Shown here: in pieces, positions 17,842-27,600 of the stretch
How the letters are laid out: every line of letters starts with the position of its first letter
How positions within the stretch are numbered: the stretch's first letter is position 1
Translations under genes and position numbers: made by a program
Notes under the pieces: model-generated
What the model was told of the DNA's origin: nothing
What the model saw: the letters and a program-made list of their open reading frames with translations, nothing else
The model's database searches: none
DNA from: Arthrobacter sp. StoSoilB20
GTDB lineage: Bacteria; Actinomycetota; Actinomycetes; Actinomycetales; Micrococcaceae
Reading direction: 5' to 3'
DNA length: 64,000 bases
Assembly: GCF_019977295.1 (NCBI RefSeq)
Contig: NZ_AP024651.1
Coordinates: forward strand, 3,162,001-3,226,000

Positions 17842-19290
17842 ATGACATCCAACCCCAACAATCCGTCCAACGACGACGACACTCCCAAGGACCCGCTGGC
17901 AGAAATGCTGCAGAACCTGATGGGTGGCCAGGGCATGGGCAACATCGATCCCGCCGAGCTGGCCAAGGCCGCCGGCTTGCCCAACGATCCCCAACTGCTC
18001 CAGCAGATGTTCGCCCAGGTCCAGGCCATGATGAGCTCCACCTCGGACGGGCCCGTGAATTGGCAGCTGGCCCACGAGAATGCGCGCCGGGTTGCAGCGG
18101 CCGGTAACGATCCTTCGGTGAGCGCTGTCCAGGCCCGGGAGATCGACGAAGCCCTCAGGCTTGCCGAACTTTGGTTGGACCCCGTGACAGATCTTTCCGC
18201 CACCGGACTGATCGGCCGTGCCTGGTCCCGTGCGGAATGGGTGGAAGCGACCCTGGGCACCTGGAAACGCCTGACCGAACCCGTTGCCAACAGCGTCGCC
18301 AATGCCCTGTCCAACGCGCTCACGCAGCAGATGCCCGAGGAAATGAAATCCATGATGGGCGGCGCCTCGTCCATGCTGCAGAACATGGGCGGTGCGATCT
18401 TCGGAATGCAGCTGGGACAGGCCATCGGGGCGCTTTCTGCCGAGGTTGTCAGCTCCACCGATATCGGCGTTCCTTTGGCCGACCTGGAAATGGCGTTGTT
18501 GCCGGCCAACGTCGCCAAGTTCGGGGAAGGCCTAAGCCTCCCTGAGAACGATGTACGCCTGTTCCTTGCCGTCCGTGAAGCAGCGCACGCAAGGTTGTTC
18601 GTCCAGGTGCCATGGTTGCGTGGCCACCTGCTGGGTGCGATTGAGGCCTATGCCCGCGGCATCCACATCGACATGTCCCGTATCGAAGACCTGGCGCGGG
18701 ACCTTGATCCCAGCAACCCTGAGGGAATCCAGGAGGCGCTTTCGCAAGGCGTCTTCACCCCCGAGCGCACGCCGGTTCAAACTGCTGCCTTGGAGAAGCT
18801 CGAAACCGCCCTCGCACTTGTTGAAGGCTGGGTGGACGAACTCACTGCAGAGGCCACGGACAAAGTCCTTCCCTCTGCCACCGCGCTTCGGGAAACCGTT
18901 CGTCGTCGTCGTGCCACCGGCGGCCCGGCCGAGCATGCGTTCTCCTCCCTTGTTGGCTTGGAATTGCGTCCCCGCAGGCTCAGGGAAGCCGCCACTCTGT
19001 GGGCAACGCTCAAGGAAGAACGCGGCATCGCGGGTCGCGACGCCATCTGGCATCACCCGGATTTGCTGCCCACCGGCGAAGACCTGGACGACCCCAAGGG
19101 CTTCTCCGAGCGCCGCCGGCTGGCCGAAGCCAGCGACAGTGAAGTGGACGATGCCCTGCAAAAGTTGCTCAGCGGCGGCTATGACAGCACCGACCCACAG
19201 GACTCCGAGGCAGAAGGTTCGGCCGCGGATGAGGTGCCGGACAGCGAAGCTGAACCCGAAGACACCGACACCGAGGGTCCGGCCAAGTAA
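17842..19290 (+). CDS. DUF2342 (zincin-like) family protein
   Basis: A 482-residue protein of the actinobacterial DUF2342 family, often named a zinc-dependent metalloprotease or putative hydrolase. The family core is clear: AHENARRVAAAG, the Met/Gly-rich GGASSMLQNMGGAIFGMQLGQAIG, and REAAHARLFVQVPWLR at about 244-260. I do not see an HExxH motif; only E-A-A-H is present, so proteolytic activity is doubtful. The C-terminal 60 residues are acidic and probably disordered. A TACGGT -10-like hexamer at 17798-17803 would give a leader of about 30 bases; the ribosome site is weak. Confidence 0.88.
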   Translation: MTSNPNNPSNDDDTPKDPLAEMLQNLMGGQGMGNIDPAELAKAAGLPNDPQLLQQMFAQVQAMMSSTSDGPVNWQLAHENARRVAAAGNDPSVSAVQAREIDEALRLAELWLDPVTDLSATGLIGRAWSRAEWVEATLGTWKRLTEPVANSVANALSNALTQQMPEEMKSMMGGASSMLQNMGGAIFGMQLGQAIGALSAEVVSSTDIGVPLADLEMALLPANVAKFGEGLSLPENDVRLFLAVREAAHARLFVQVPWLRGHLLGAIEAYARGIHIDMSRIEDLARDLDPSNPEGIQEALSQGVFTPERTPVQTAALEKLETALALVEGWVDELTAEATDKVLPSATALRETVRRRRATGGPAEHAFSSLVGLELRPRRLREAATLWATLKEERGIAGRDAIWHHPDLLPTGEDLDDPKGFSERRRLAEASDSEVDDALQKLLSGGYDSTDPQDSEAEGSAADEVPDSEAEPEDTDTEGPAK

Positions 19291-19314
19291 GCAAGCACGG
19301 AAGCCGCAGACCAC

Positions 19315-19355
19315 GCAGCAACGGCCGCCATGTCCATGGCGGCCGTTGCTGCTTT
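19315..19355. terminator. Terminator between DUF2342 gene and SprT-like gene
   Basis: An 18-bp perfect inverted repeat (19315-19332 and 19335-19352) with a two-base loop, followed by TTT on the plus side. It separates convergent genes; the minus-strand gene's stop codon touches the end of the stem. Confidence 0.85.
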
Positions 19356-19962
19356 AAACCCCGGTCTCCGTCGCTGGGGTTGAGTCCGGCTGGAGGCCCC
19401 TTGACGTGACAAAAGCAACGCCCTCAAGGAACGCCTTGGCACGCTGCGCCTCGGGATACGCGTCCACCAGCCGCCAAAAGTCTGCGTTGTGCCCCGCCAC
19501 CAGCAAATGCGCAAGCTCATGCACCATGACGTAGTCGATGACCCACTGCGGCATGGGCTGCAGCTTGTTCGATAGCCTGATGGTGCCGTCCGCCGGGGTG
19601 GCAGAACCCCAGCGCGAATTCTGGTTGCTGACCCACCGCACGGATGTAGGGACGGCACGCCCGCCCAGATAAGTCCGCGAAAGGTGCGCCGCATGCTCAG
19701 CAAGGGCTTCGTCGGTAGCTGGACGCTGCCGGCCCTTGCCCGGCCGCTGCTCACCTTGCTTCTTCAGCTTGGCCAGCATGCGGTGGACCCACTCCCGTTC
19801 CTGGGACTTGGTGAAGCTGGCCGGGATGGCCACTACTGCTTTCCCGTCTTCCCAAAAGGCAGCAACAGTCCTGCGCCTCCTGCTCGAGCGGCGCACTACT
19901 ACGGGAGCGCCGTCCTCGGTGACCAAGGGAACATCAGGCTCCGCAGCCGACCGGCGAGCCAT
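19354..19962 (-). CDS. YgjP/SprT-like metallopeptidase (DUF45)
   Basis: A 202-residue zinc metallopeptidase-like protein. The HELAH motif is at residues 148-152, with the third ligand His158 in AGHNADFW, the YgjP/M48-like arrangement. The central stretch VSNQNSRWGSATPADGTIRLSNKL is typical. The ATG overlaps the uvrD2 stop by one base (TGATG), so it is the last gene of a nudC-uvrD2-protease operon. SprT-like proteases elsewhere act on DNA-protein crosslinks, which fits the repair context, but the substrate here is not known. Confidence 0.88.
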   Translation of the reverse strand: MARRSAAEPDVPLVTEDGAPVVVRRSSRRRRTVAAFWEDGKAVVAIPASFTKSQEREWVHRMLAKLKKQGEQRPGKGRQRPATDEALAEHAAHLSRTYLGGRAVPTSVRWVSNQNSRWGSATPADGTIRLSNKLQPMPQWVIDYVMVHELAHLLVAGHNADFWRLVDAYPEAQRAKAFLEGVAFVTSRGLQPDSTPATETGV

Positions 19963-22094
19963 CAGAGTTCCGAGCTTTCGGTCAGGACCGCCAATACAGC
20001 CTCGCCATAGCGCTCAAGTTTGGATGGCCCAATGCCCGCCAAACGGGCCAGCTCCTCCAGCGAGGAAGGCTTCGCCTCAGCGATTGCCGTGAGCGTCGCA
20101 TCGGTGAAAACGACATAGGCGGGGACGTCGGCGGACTTCGCTTCGTCCTTTCGCCACTGCCTTAGCGCATCAAATGTCTGTTCCTCATATGTCGGCGGGC
20201 ACTGGTTGCATCGTCCCACCTTGCGCTCGGCCCCGCTGGCGAGCATGCTTCCACATACCCTGCACGACGCCGGTGCGGCGGCTTTTCGGCGCACGGGACC
20301 TGTCTTGCTGCGGGCGTTTGCCGAGGCCACTGAGTTGGGTCGGAGTCCGTCAAGGAAGCGGGATGGCTTGCGATTGGCTCGGCCACCCGGAGTTCGGGCA
20401 GTGGACCAGGACAAATTGAGGTGCTCACGCGCCCTGGTGATCCCGACATAAAGCAGCCGCCGTTCCTCGTCAACGTCTTCCGGTGTGTCTGCGAAGGAAA
20501 TGGGCATAAGTCCTTCGCTGAGGCCCACCAGGAACACGGCGTCCCATTCGAGCCCCTTGGCCGCGTGAAGGGATGCAAGTGTTACGCCTTGGACGGTGGG
20601 GGCGTGCTGTGCGACCGAGCGTTCCTGAAGCTCGTTGACGAACTCGGCCAGGGTGAAGGCCTCGCCGCGGCTGACGGCCAGTTCATCTGCCAAGGCAACC
20701 AACGCTGCCAAGGATTCCCAACGTTCGCGCAGGGCTCCCCCGTTGTGCGGTGCTGCGTCCGTGTAGCCAAGCGATGCAACAATGTCGCGAACGATCTGTC
20801 CCAGTGGCTCCTGGGGTCCTTCGGCGACGGCCCGGGTTGCGGCACGCAGTTGAAGGATGGCGTCCCGGACTTCCTTGCGGGCGAAGAACCGCTCGCCTCC
20901 GCGAAGCTGATATCCAATGCCGGCTGAAGCCAGTGCTTGTTCGTAGGCTTCGGACTGGCCGTTGGTGCGGAACAGGATTGCGATCTCGCTGGCTTTGACC
21001 CCGGTATCGAGCAGTTCTTGGATCCGGCCTGCCACCACCGCCGCCTCGGCTTCGTCATCCGGGCATTCCATGAAGCGCGGTTCTGGACCGGTTGGTCTTT
21101 GGGCGACGAGTTTGAGCGGAGGTGCCCAGGCAGCATCTGCCACGGGTCCACCGCTTCGCCGGGACCCAAGAAGGTCATTGGCCAACTTCACAACTTGCGG
21201 GGTGGACCGGTAATCGCGGATCAACTTAACTACGGTGGCATCCGGGAACTGTGCCTTGAATCCCAAGAGATGCTTGGGTGAGGCTCCCGTAAAGGAGTAG
21301 ATCGTCTGGCTGGCATCGCCGACCACGCACAACTCGTTGCGCCCGCCGAGCCACAGGTCCAGGAGCCGCTGCTGCAGCGGCGAGACATCCTGGTATTCGT
21401 CCACCACGAAGTGTCGGTACTGCTCGCGGACGGTGGCGGCGACTTTCGGATCTTCCTGGAGAATTCCCACCGTAATCAGCAGGACGTCTTCGAAGTCGAT
21501 GACGTTCCTGTCGGTCTTGATATCCTCGTACGCCTGGAAAACCCTTGAGACCGCAGTCAGGTCAAACCCGCCTGGTGTTCCACGGTCCTGCGCGTTCTCA
21601 AGATAATTGGCGGGCGTCAGCATGGAGACTTTGGCCCACTCAATTTCAGCGGCCAAATCCCGGATGGTTGCGCGGTCAGTGCTGAGCCGGAGCCTGCGCG
21701 AAGCCTCGGCGATCATGTTGGCCTTGTGGTCCAGCAGATTCGGCAAAGTGCCGCCAATGGCCTGTGGCCAAAAGAACTGCAATTGCCTGAGGGCGGCAGC
21801 GTGAAAAGTCCGGGCTTGGACATTCGCCACGCCGAGGTCCCGAAGCCTGCTGCGCATTTCCGCTGCTGCCCTCGCCGTAAACGTCACGGCCAGCAAGCGC
21901 TGGGGGCTGTAGACGCCGGAGTGGACTCCGTAAGCTATGCGGTGGGTGATGGCACGTGTCTTTCCCGTGCCCGCCCCCGCGAGAACACACAGGGGACCCG
22001 TCAAGGTACTTGCTACTTCACGCTGTTCTTCATCCAAGCCGCCGAGGATGCGTTCCTCAAGTGAACCACCGGCGTCGAAAATGTCTTCTGTCAC
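19962..22094 (-). CDS. uvrD2: UvrD-family DNA helicase with HRDC domain (UvrD2)
   Basis: Superfamily 1A 3'-5' DNA helicase, 710 residues. From the GTG at 22094 the Walker A GAGTGKT is at about 40-46; VDEYQDVSPLQQ (motif II), GDASQTIYSFTGA (III), LHAAKGLEWD (V) and YVGITRARE (VI) follow. The C-terminus has a four-cysteine element CxxC-x14-CxxC at about 597-618 and then an HRDC domain (SLEELARLAGIGPSKLERYG), the layout known for mycobacterial UvrD2. The start is set by a GTGA overlap with the nudC stop; a TTG 33 bases upstream is less likely. It is predicted to act in repair or replication. Confidence 0.95.
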   Translation of the reverse strand: MTEDIFDAGGSLEERILGGLDEEQREVASTLTGPLCVLAGAGTGKTRAITHRIAYGVHSGVYSPQRLLAVTFTARAAAEMRSRLRDLGVANVQARTFHAAALRQLQFFWPQAIGGTLPNLLDHKANMIAEASRRLRLSTDRATIRDLAAEIEWAKVSMLTPANYLENAQDRGTPGGFDLTAVSRVFQAYEDIKTDRNVIDFEDVLLITVGILQEDPKVAATVREQYRHFVVDEYQDVSPLQQRLLDLWLGGRNELCVVGDASQTIYSFTGASPKHLLGFKAQFPDATVVKLIRDYRSTPQVVKLANDLLGSRRSGGPVADAAWAPPLKLVAQRPTGPEPRFMECPDDEAEAAVVAGRIQELLDTGVKASEIAILFRTNGQSEAYEQALASAGIGYQLRGGERFFARKEVRDAILQLRAATRAVAEGPQEPLGQIVRDIVASLGYTDAAPHNGGALRERWESLAALVALADELAVSRGEAFTLAEFVNELQERSVAQHAPTVQGVTLASLHAAKGLEWDAVFLVGLSEGLMPISFADTPEDVDEERRLLYVGITRAREHLNLSWSTARTPGGRANRKPSRFLDGLRPNSVASANARSKTGPVRRKAAAPASCRVCGSMLASGAERKVGRCNQCPPTYEEQTFDALRQWRKDEAKSADVPAYVVFTDATLTAIAEAKPSSLEELARLAGIGPSKLERYGEAVLAVLTESSEL

Positions 22095-23080
22095 GGCTGG
22101 AGGTCTTCGATGACGCCGCCGTACCAATGTTCAATCAAGGAACGGGCAATGGACAGGCGCGTGGAGATGGTGATCTCACCGCTGGAGACAGCTGCCTGCA
22201 ACTCTTCACGGCTGAACCAGCGTGCCCTCGTGACTTCAACTCCGTCCGGCCGGGCAACGGAGTCTTCAGTGGTGGCGGTGAAGCCCAGCATCAGCGACGC
22301 GGGAAATGGCCATGATTGAGAACCGAGGTACTGGCATGCCGACACGCGAACGCCCACTTCTTCGGCAATCTCCCGGACAACCGCCTGTTCCAGCGACTCG
22401 CCGGGCTCCACGAAACCTGCGAGCGTGGAATAGTTCCTGGCGTCCGTGGGACCACCACCGCCCAGGAGCAACCGGCCGTCAGGGCCAACTACTGTCACGA
22501 TGATGGCGGGATCCGTCCGAGGGTAATGCTCTGAATTGTCCTTGGGGCAACGGCGCACCCATCCACCTGCCTCAATGTCAGTGGGATGTCCACACTTGGG
22601 GCAGTGCGTGTGTGTGGCGTGCCAGTTGGAGATTGCACTGGCCTCGATGAACAGCGCAGTATCACTGGCGTCCAAACTCGCGGCGACATCCCGGAAACCT
22701 GCCCATCGGGCATCGGCCGGCACTGTGGCATTGCCTGGCGCGGGCGGTTCATCCGAGGTAAACAGCAGGACGGCCGTGCCTTCAGGCAAAGACGACGATT
22801 CCAAAGTGGTTCCCAGGTAAACAGCGGTAGTGGCGCCGTAATCCGCTCCGCTCAGGGCATTCCACAGCGACGTGGCGTCCCCGAACCAGAGTCCGTCACC
22901 GGTCACCAGAGCCTGGCGCTGGGAAATAACCATGGCCTTGGCAGTACCGGAAGCGATGAGGTCATCCACCATGCCCGGCTTCATCCGCACCCCGGAGCCA
23001 CGATCCACCATGGCAGGGCGGACTGGAAGAACAGTGTCCATCAGGTGGTTTGCCAGCGCCGGTGACTCCGAATAGCTCAT
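22091..23080 (-). CDS. nudC: NAD+ diphosphatase NudC (Nudix hydrolase)
   Basis: Hydrolyses NAD(H) to NMN(H) and AMP, and in other bacteria removes NAD caps from RNA. The Nudix box GFVEPGESLEQAVVREIAEE is at about residues 222-241, and SQSWPFPASLM (the family SQPWPFP motif with Ser for Pro) at 254-264. The zinc ribbon has C160, C163 and C178, but the fourth position is Asp181 (CPKD) rather than Cys. The ATG at 23080 is preceded by TACGGT-N6, a leaderless-type promoter, and no ribosome site is seen. It overlaps uvrD2 by four bases. Confidence 0.92.
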   Translation of the reverse strand: MSYSESPALANHLMDTVLPVRPAMVDRGSGVRMKPGMVDDLIASGTAKAMVISQRQALVTGDGLWFGDATSLWNALSGADYGATTAVYLGTTLESSSLPEGTAVLLFTSDEPPAPGNATVPADARWAGFRDVAASLDASDTALFIEASAISNWHATHTHCPKCGHPTDIEAGGWVRRCPKDNSEHYPRTDPAIIVTVVGPDGRLLLGGGGPTDARNYSTLAGFVEPGESLEQAVVREIAEEVGVRVSACQYLGSQSWPFPASLMLGFTATTEDSVARPDGVEVTRARWFSREELQAAVSSGEITISTRLSIARSLIEHWYGGVIEDLQP

Positions 23081-23086
23081 GTATCT

Positions 23087-23092
23087 ACCGTA
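23087..23092 (-). promoter_or_regulatory. Probable -10 element for a leaderless nudC transcript
   Basis: TACGGT lies six bases before the nudC ATG on the minus strand, the spacing expected when transcription starts at the start codon. No ribosome-binding sequence is present. The -35 is weak. Confidence 0.5.
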
Positions 23093-23215
23093 CTGACTCG
23101 TACCGACAAAAAACATTTGGGAGGGTCCCCCTTGTGGACGCACCCGGTTCCGGCATCAATCGTGCACAGAAATGTCCTGTTTTATGGCGGATCTGAAGAC
23201 TCGCCGCACTGCATC

Positions 23216-24553
23216 ATGACCACAGGCCACACTCAATCTACCGTTGGGAAGGTGAGAAGAACACCGCTCGAACTGGCCGCTGTAGCAACCGCGGCGGTGC
23301 CTGGCCTGGCGCCGACGGCTACAGCCTTTTCCCCCGACGATGACGCCGACTTTGACTCGGCGTTGCTGCTCGATGCCGATGGGAAACGTTGGCGCGTCCG
23401 TTCGCCGCGCCATCCTGAGGCCAGCACCCGGTTGGAAACCGAGTTCATGGTGCTGCGCGCTTTCGCTCCTGCCATTCGTGCCGAGCTGCCCTTCCATGTG
23501 CCGACCGTGGCCGGCACCGTGCGCCAAGGCGCCTTGACCACCTTTGTCTACACCCACCTCCAGGGCGCTGTGCTCTCCATCGAAGAGCTCTCGGCCGGCA
23601 GTCCTGCCCTTGCCCGTGAGATTGGTGCGGCTCTGGCCGCCATCCACGATCTCCCGTTGACCTTGGTGACCAACGCCGACCTGCCAAGCTACTCTGCCAA
23701 CGAATTCCGGCAGCGCAAGCTCAACGAACTGGACCAGGCTGCTACCACCGGCAAGATTCCGGCCACCTTGCTCCGGCGATGGGAACACGCCCTTGAAGAT
23801 GTGGCGTTGTGGCGGTTCAACACCTCAGTGGTCCATGGCGACCTCCACGAAGACAACCTCATGGTGCAGGACGATTCCGTCACGGCCCTGACAGGGTGGA
23901 CCGACCTCCGTATTGGTGATCCAGCGGACGACTTTGCATGGTTGGTGGCTTCCAACGAAGCCTCATTCGTGGACGCCGTACTGAACCACTACACCCAGGC
24001 AAGGCGTGAGAAACCGGACATGCACCTGCTCCGCAGGGCAGCGCTGTTGGCCGAGTTCGCCCTGGCCCAGTATTTGGTCAAGGCAATGGCCGCCGGGCAC
24101 CAGAGCATGACGGCGGAGGCGGAGTCAATGCTTCAGACGCTCTCGGATGACATTGATGAACAAGCGCGGCGTGACGAAGAAGCGGCAAGGGCCGCAGAGG
24201 ATGAGGCGGCTGAAGCACAGGCTGCCGGCGCTCCGGCTGGTGCGATCCCTGCGGTCAGTGTTGCGGTGATTCCCGACGCCGGATCGCCGGTTACGGTGGC
24301 AGCTATACCACCTGCCGCGGAGCCGGGGACGGCGGCCGCCAGCGCATCGGCGCCCGTGGACGCCAGCAAGCCGGCACCGGCAGCGCCTGGGCCGACCGAC
24401 GGCACCGAAACAGCGGACGACGCCGCGCAAGCGGGTGGGCTGCCCCCGACCGAAGGCCGCGTCTCATCGGGAACCAACGACCCGGATGACACGTCCACCG
24501 CCGCAATCAGCGTGGTGAACGTAACTCCGCTCCATACGGCCGATCGCTCCTAG
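23216..24553 (+). CDS. Aminoglycoside phosphotransferase-fold kinase-like protein
   Basis: A 445-residue protein with an APH/macrolide-kinase fold at about residues 20-330. The catalytic loop HGDLHEDN is intact (H207-N214). The next conserved element, normally I-D-W-x5-GDP with a Mg2+-binding Asp, reads TGWTDLRIGDPADDF, so Gly227 stands where Asp is expected; Asp230 or others could substitute, or it may be a weak or dead kinase. The C-terminal 110 residues are Ala/Pro/Glu-rich and disordered-looking. The ATG at 23216 is chosen because the kinase-like sequence starts soon after; no clear ribosome site. It lies between nudC and adnB, convergent with adnB. The substrate is unknown, and drug resistance should not be assumed. 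Confidence 0.8.
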   Translation: MTTGHTQSTVGKVRRTPLELAAVATAAVPGLAPTATAFSPDDDADFDSALLLDADGKRWRVRSPRHPEASTRLETEFMVLRAFAPAIRAELPFHVPTVAGTVRQGALTTFVYTHLQGAVLSIEELSAGSPALAREIGAALAAIHDLPLTLVTNADLPSYSANEFRQRKLNELDQAATTGKIPATLLRRWEHALEDVALWRFNTSVVHGDLHEDNLMVQDDSVTALTGWTDLRIGDPADDFAWLVASNEASFVDAVLNHYTQARREKPDMHLLRRAALLAEFALAQYLVKAMAAGHQSMTAEAESMLQTLSDDIDEQARRDEEAARAAEDEAAEAQAAGAPAGAIPAVSVAVIPDAGSPVTVAAIPPAAEPGTAAASASAPVDASKPAPAAPGPTDGTETADDAAQAGGLPPTEGRVSSGTNDPDDTSTAAISVVNVTPLHTADRS

Positions 24554-24602
24554 AACACATCGGTCCTGAAACGCATCGGTCCTTGCCACTCCCACCGTTG
24601 AT

Positions 24603-27600
24603 CTACCGACCCAGGCTGCCTGACTCCAACGCCGTGGCCACGATCTGTTCCAAGTCTTCGGCTGTGCCCAAATCGTGGGGCCGGACCACTGAGTCATCGG
24701 CTACGTAGTAGAACGCGGCGCTGACTTCCTCGAGGGGCACACCCTTCAGGCGCGCCCAAGCCAACCGGTAAACGGCCAGCTGCACGGCACGGGTCGCCAA
24801 TTGCCGACCCGCAGGGCGTCGTCCGGTTTTCCAGTCGATCAGTTGCCAGCGGCCATCGGCGTCGCGGAATACGGCATCAATACGTCCTCGGACCACGACG
24901 TCGCCGATCCGCGTTTCCACTGGCACCTCGACGAAGGCGGGCGCGCGCTGGGCCCACTCGGACTTTTTAAATGCCGCCACCATGTCGTCCAAACCGTAGG
25001 CCTCGTCGATGTGGGAATCCGAGCCCGGGGCCTCGTCCAGGTCCAGCATGCCGGTAGTCCCGAAATACTCCTCAACCCACGCGTGGAAGGCCGTGCCTTT
25101 GCGGGCCGAAATGCCCGGTTCACGCGGCACCGGCCGGCGGAGCTGGGAAAGCACCGCACCCGGATCGGCGCCAAGGTCAACGAACAGTGATGCAGAGATA
25201 TGGCTGGGAAGGTGGACGTCCTGTGTGGTCCGGCCCCGCTGTTGGCGGTCCAGGAGGAGTTCTGCCTCTTCAGACCATTTCGCCGCAGGGCCCGTGAGCC
25301 CAGGGACCTGGGCCTCACAAGAGGCATCGGCGAGATAGGCACGGACATTTGCTGCGGCCTGGTCCATGACGACCCGGCGCCCGGGAACCAACCTGAGGCG
25401 TGCGCCCGTCCGGGGGTCGACAGGACCTTCAAGGGGATCGTAAGGGAACCCTGCAACTTCAAGCGCGGCTGTCAGGGGGCTTTCCTCCGGGAGTGCTTCC
25501 TCGGCCACGGACCCAGGATGGACCACCGCTGACCCTGTTTGAACTGCAGAGGTTCCCCGGCCGCCGTCTGCGGCGACTCCAGCAGCTCCCGCGAGAGGCG
25601 CCAAGTCTGCAAGGAATGCGGACATCCCGGCCATTCCGGAACGCGAACCGTTCCAGGCAGCGCTGGATGCGCATAGGACGAATTTTGCCCGGGTATAGGC
25701 GACGTAGGCGAGCCGCCGTTCCTCGGCCTCACCGTGGTGCTGTACCTCGGACTTGAAATCTTTTTCCGCATCCAGCCACCCCTTCTGGTCAGGCTGGTCC
25801 AAGTCCCACTGCGGGAGGTCTGCACGGTCACCCCGCAAGGGCCATGGCAGGGCCGCAGCTCCACTGCTCCACCGTGAATCCCTGGTACTGGGGAACGATC
25901 CTGCGTTGAGGCCCGGAACGAAAACAACGTCCCACTCCAGCCCTTTCGAGGCATGGACGGTAAGCAGCTGCACGGCTTCCCGGTTGGTCTCCACGGGGGC
26001 GAGGTCCAATCCACCTTCTTCGGATGCCGCTGCCTCCAGCCATGACAGGAAAGCCAAGAGATCGACACGCTGGGATGTCTGCAGGAATCCCGCTGCGGCA
26101 TCCTGGAATGCATCAAGGTTCCGCCGGGCCTGGTGGATAGTGGTTCCAGGCTTTGCAGCTACTTCGATATCCAGGAGCATGGCACGCTCAACCTCACCAA
26201 GGAGCGTAGTGAGGTCATCCCCGATGTATGTGCGCAGGGATCGCAGCTCCGAGGCCAGGAAGTCCAGCCGTTCCAGGGCGGTACTGCTGAGGGTACGGCC
26301 GTTCCTGGAGGTCCATCCGGGCTTTGGCAGGTAGTCAAGGGCCTCCACAAGGCTTGAGGCATCGGTGATATCGCTTTCAACCACCACCGATGCTGGTTCC
26401 TCGTTTTCATCCATGGGTTCAGAAGCCGTGCCAGGATTTGACCGGCGGCGGGCCAGGAAACGTGACCAGTCGTTAAAGGCCATCAAATCCGCCGGGCCAA
26501 TGCGCCAGCGGGCCCCGGCCAGCAACCTCATCAAGGCATCGGACCGCCCGGGATCGGCCAGCACACGCAGGGTGGCCACAAGATCCACGATTTCCGGTGT
26601 GTCCAACAATCCGCCGAGACCGACGATCTCGTACGGAATTCCCTGCAGCTCGAATTCCCGGCGCAAGCACTCCATCTGTGCACGGCGGCGGCACAGGACG
26701 GCCATGGTCGGCTTGATGGGCGTGCCATCCTTCTCTTCCTCAAAGACGGTCCGTTGATAGCGGCGGACATCGCGGGCTATGGCCGCGGCTTCGTCCTCGT
26801 CGGTGCTGAATCGTCCAATCACCACACTTCCGTCGACTGCCGCCGGGCTCGGAACCAGCGGTGGGACGGAGACATCTCCCGCTGCATCCCGATCCCCCGC
26901 AGGGCCGTCCGTTGCAGCTGCCTTGTTCAAAGGTGCGGCGATGGTGTTGGCTGCCGCAAGGATGTTCCTTCCGTTCCGCCAGGCGGTGGTCAGGTACGAG
27001 GTTGGAGCCACTGAAAAGGTCTCGGCGCCATCCCCTGTACCCACGTGTTTGACGGGAAACTCCTGCACGAAGTGGAAAAGCTGTCCGGCTGAAGCCCCAC
27101 GGAACCCATAAATGGACTGGTTGGGATCACCCACTGCAGTGACGGCGTGGCCCTGGCTGAAAAGACGCGAAAAAAGCACCAACTGGGCGTGGGAGGTGTC
27201 CTGGAATTCGTCCAGGAGAACCACTTTGTACCGGGCTCTCTCGGTGGTTGCTGCGAGAGGGATGTCGCTGGCGATCCGGGCAGCCAGGGCAACCAGGTCT
27301 CCGAAGTCAAGGACACCGCGTTGCCGCTTGGCTTCCTGGTAGCGCACCACCATGTCTGCCACACTGGCGCGGGTCCGGAGCATGGCGGAGAGTGAGGCAG
27401 CAGCCGTGGTGGGATTCTTGCTTGCTCCCGCCAGATAAGGAAGCTGTTCGAAGGTGGCCACGCGCTCCAGCACCCAGTTGCGCACTGTGCCGGGATCCTG
27501 AAGGTGTTCGGCGCACTCCCCCGCCAGTTGGATGACAGCGTTGACCAAGGTTGACTTGGCGGCGGTGAAATGCTCGAACTCTCCGTCGTAGGCTTCCACT

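Noticed and set aside
23216..24553. Antibiotic-resistance phosphotransferase
   Set aside because: The fold is right but a metal-binding residue is missing and the locus is conserved housekeeping DNA, so a resistance label is not supported.
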